A stretch of DNA of 64,000 nt. Source: Roseovarius sp. (GTDB lineage: Bacteria; Pseudomonadota; Alphaproteobacteria; Rhodobacterales; Rhodobacteraceae). The stretch covers positions 1-64,000 of the forward strand of contig JAJFIA010000004.1 of assembly GCA_021775255.1 (NCBI GenBank), written 5' to 3'. The translations under genes and the position numbers were made by a program. Shown one piece after another: positions 63,718 through 64,000 of this stretch. The notes beneath the pieces were generated by a model. The model ran no database searches. It saw nothing but the letters and a program-made list of their open reading frames with translations, and had not been told where the DNA came from. Position 1 is the first letter of the stretch; each line of letters begins with the position of its first letter.

Positions 63718-63829
63718 GCCGGGGCCGTCAAAGCCCCGACGGACAGCGATCGGCCCACTCCTCCCCCCCTGGGGCCGAACGCTTTTGAGAAACGGTGATG
63801 CCCACCTCCCTGGCATCACCGTTTTTTTA
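63718..63829 (+). ncRNA. Cuckoo/CcsR-type small RNA region downstream of DUF1127
   Basis: Three hairpins follow the DUF1127 stop. A: CGGGGC (63720-63725)/GCCCCG (63733-63738). B: TCGGCCC (63750-63756)/GGGCCGA (63772-63778) with a 15-base loop holding CTCCTCCC at 63758-63765. C: a terminator with stem ACGGTGATGCC/GGCATCACCGT (63792-63822) and loop CACCTCCCT. Loops with CUCCUCCC are the defining trait of cuckoo RNAs (CcsR in Rhodobacter sphaeroides), which are processed from the DUF1127 message and may mimic anti-Shine-Dalgarno sequence. Only one or two units are present, fewer than the four in R. sphaeroides. 5' processing sites are unknown. Confidence 0.75.
63791..63829 (+). terminator. Intrinsic terminator of DUF1127/sRNA unit
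   Basis: AACGGTGATGCC (63791-63802) pairs perfectly with GGCATCACCGTT (63812-63823) over a 9-base loop, followed by a run of T. A textbook rho-independent terminator. It overlaps the last codons of the opposing EamA gene. Confidence 0.92.
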
Positions 63830-64000
63830 TGCGCCGCAGTAATCGCCCGTCGGTGATCACAAGGCCCATGGAAATAAGGGCAAAGCCGATAATGGCCCCC
63901 GGCCCGAGGGCCTCGTTCAGGAAAACCACGCCAATCCCCACGGCAAAGGGCGGGATAAGCAGTGTGACCAGCATCAGGTTGGCCGCCCCGGCGCGGGCAA
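63816..64000 (-). CDS. EamA/DMT transporter, 3' end only
   Basis: Partial gene entering from the right edge. The 61 visible C-terminal residues contain NLMLVTLLIPPFAVGIGVVF, LNEALGPGAIIGFALISMG and LVITDGRLLRRIKKR, the last two helices of an EamA repeat and a basic tail. The stop (TGA, plus-strand TCA at 63816-63818) lies inside the terminator of the converging sRNA unit, so the last codons are the complement of that stem and its T run. The start is outside the window. Confidence 0.85.
   Translation of the reverse strand, partial: ARAGAANLMLVTLLIPPFAVGIGVVFLNEALGPGAIIGFALISMGLVITDGRLLRRIKKR

Overview
The window looks like chromosomal DNA of an alphaproteobacterium of the Rhodobacteraceae (Roseobacter/Rhodobacter group). 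The signs are high GC, the lon-HU-tRNA-Val neighbourhood, an assimilatory sulfur cluster with DUF2849 and DUF934 proteins, two TRAP transporters, a dmdA-acuI pair for dimethylsulfoniopropionate (DMSP), and a DUF1127 gene followed by a hairpin array of the cuckoo/CcsR small-RNA type. This taxonomic call comes from recognised gene families and gene order, not from a database search.

Layout. 1-3.7 kb: tRNA-Asp, an XRE-type regulator overlapping a GNAT-like gene tail to tail, a small unknown protein and a Y-family DNA polymerase. 3.9-6.5 kb: acetoacetate decarboxylase, 3-hydroxybutyrate dehydrogenase and a patatin-like lipase, a ketone-body/polyhydroxybutyrate set. 6.6-12.9 kb: tRNA-Val, a histidine phosphatase, an HU-like protein, Lon with a sigma-32-like promoter, Tgt, and an SPFH/NfeD pair. 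13-16.1 kb: a RimB-RimK fusion, SufT, SufA and TpiA. 16.1-22.6 kb: the dctMQP TRAP transporter with a DctB/DctD-like two-component system whose regulator lacks GAFTGA. 22.6-28.4 kb: sulfite reduction (Lrp regulator, CysG-like protein, DUF2849, CysI, CysH, DUF934, ferredoxin-NADP reductase).

28.5-36.1 kb holds the division and cell wall cluster, reading mraZ-rsmH-ftsL-ftsI-murE-murF-mraY on the minus strand. 36.7-42.1 kb is a DMSP region: a GntR regulator diverges from DUF2182-DUF1326-dmdA-acuI-GNAT. 42.3-45.9 kb carries small membrane proteins, an HxlR/MAPEG divergent pair, purA and secG. 46-56.4 kb carries pyrG, yciB, a DMT transporter, ftsY, a TPR protein, an Lrp regulator, xseA and purD. 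56.8-59.7 kb is a hydantoin-type cassette (NCS1 permease, racemase, GntR regulator). 59.8-63.2 kb has a 2Fe-2S ferredoxin and a second TRAP transporter. The right end holds DUF1127, the hairpin array and the 3' end of an EamA transporter.

The observations most worth following are: (1) the CTCCTCCC-loop hairpins after DUF1127; (2) the DctD-like regulator without GAFTGA or a proper Walker A, next to two well-formed twin palindromes and a sigma-70-like promoter; (3) the DMSP operon with inserted DUF2182/DUF1326 genes and two GntR operators overlapping an apparently leaderless regulator start; (4) palindromic repeats that have entered coding sequence (DUF2849 C-terminus, FtsY); (5) a 21-bp tandem duplication that copies the ribosome binding site and start codon of the NCS1 permease; and (6) a dispersed element found just after several stop codons. 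All regulatory calls are by eye.
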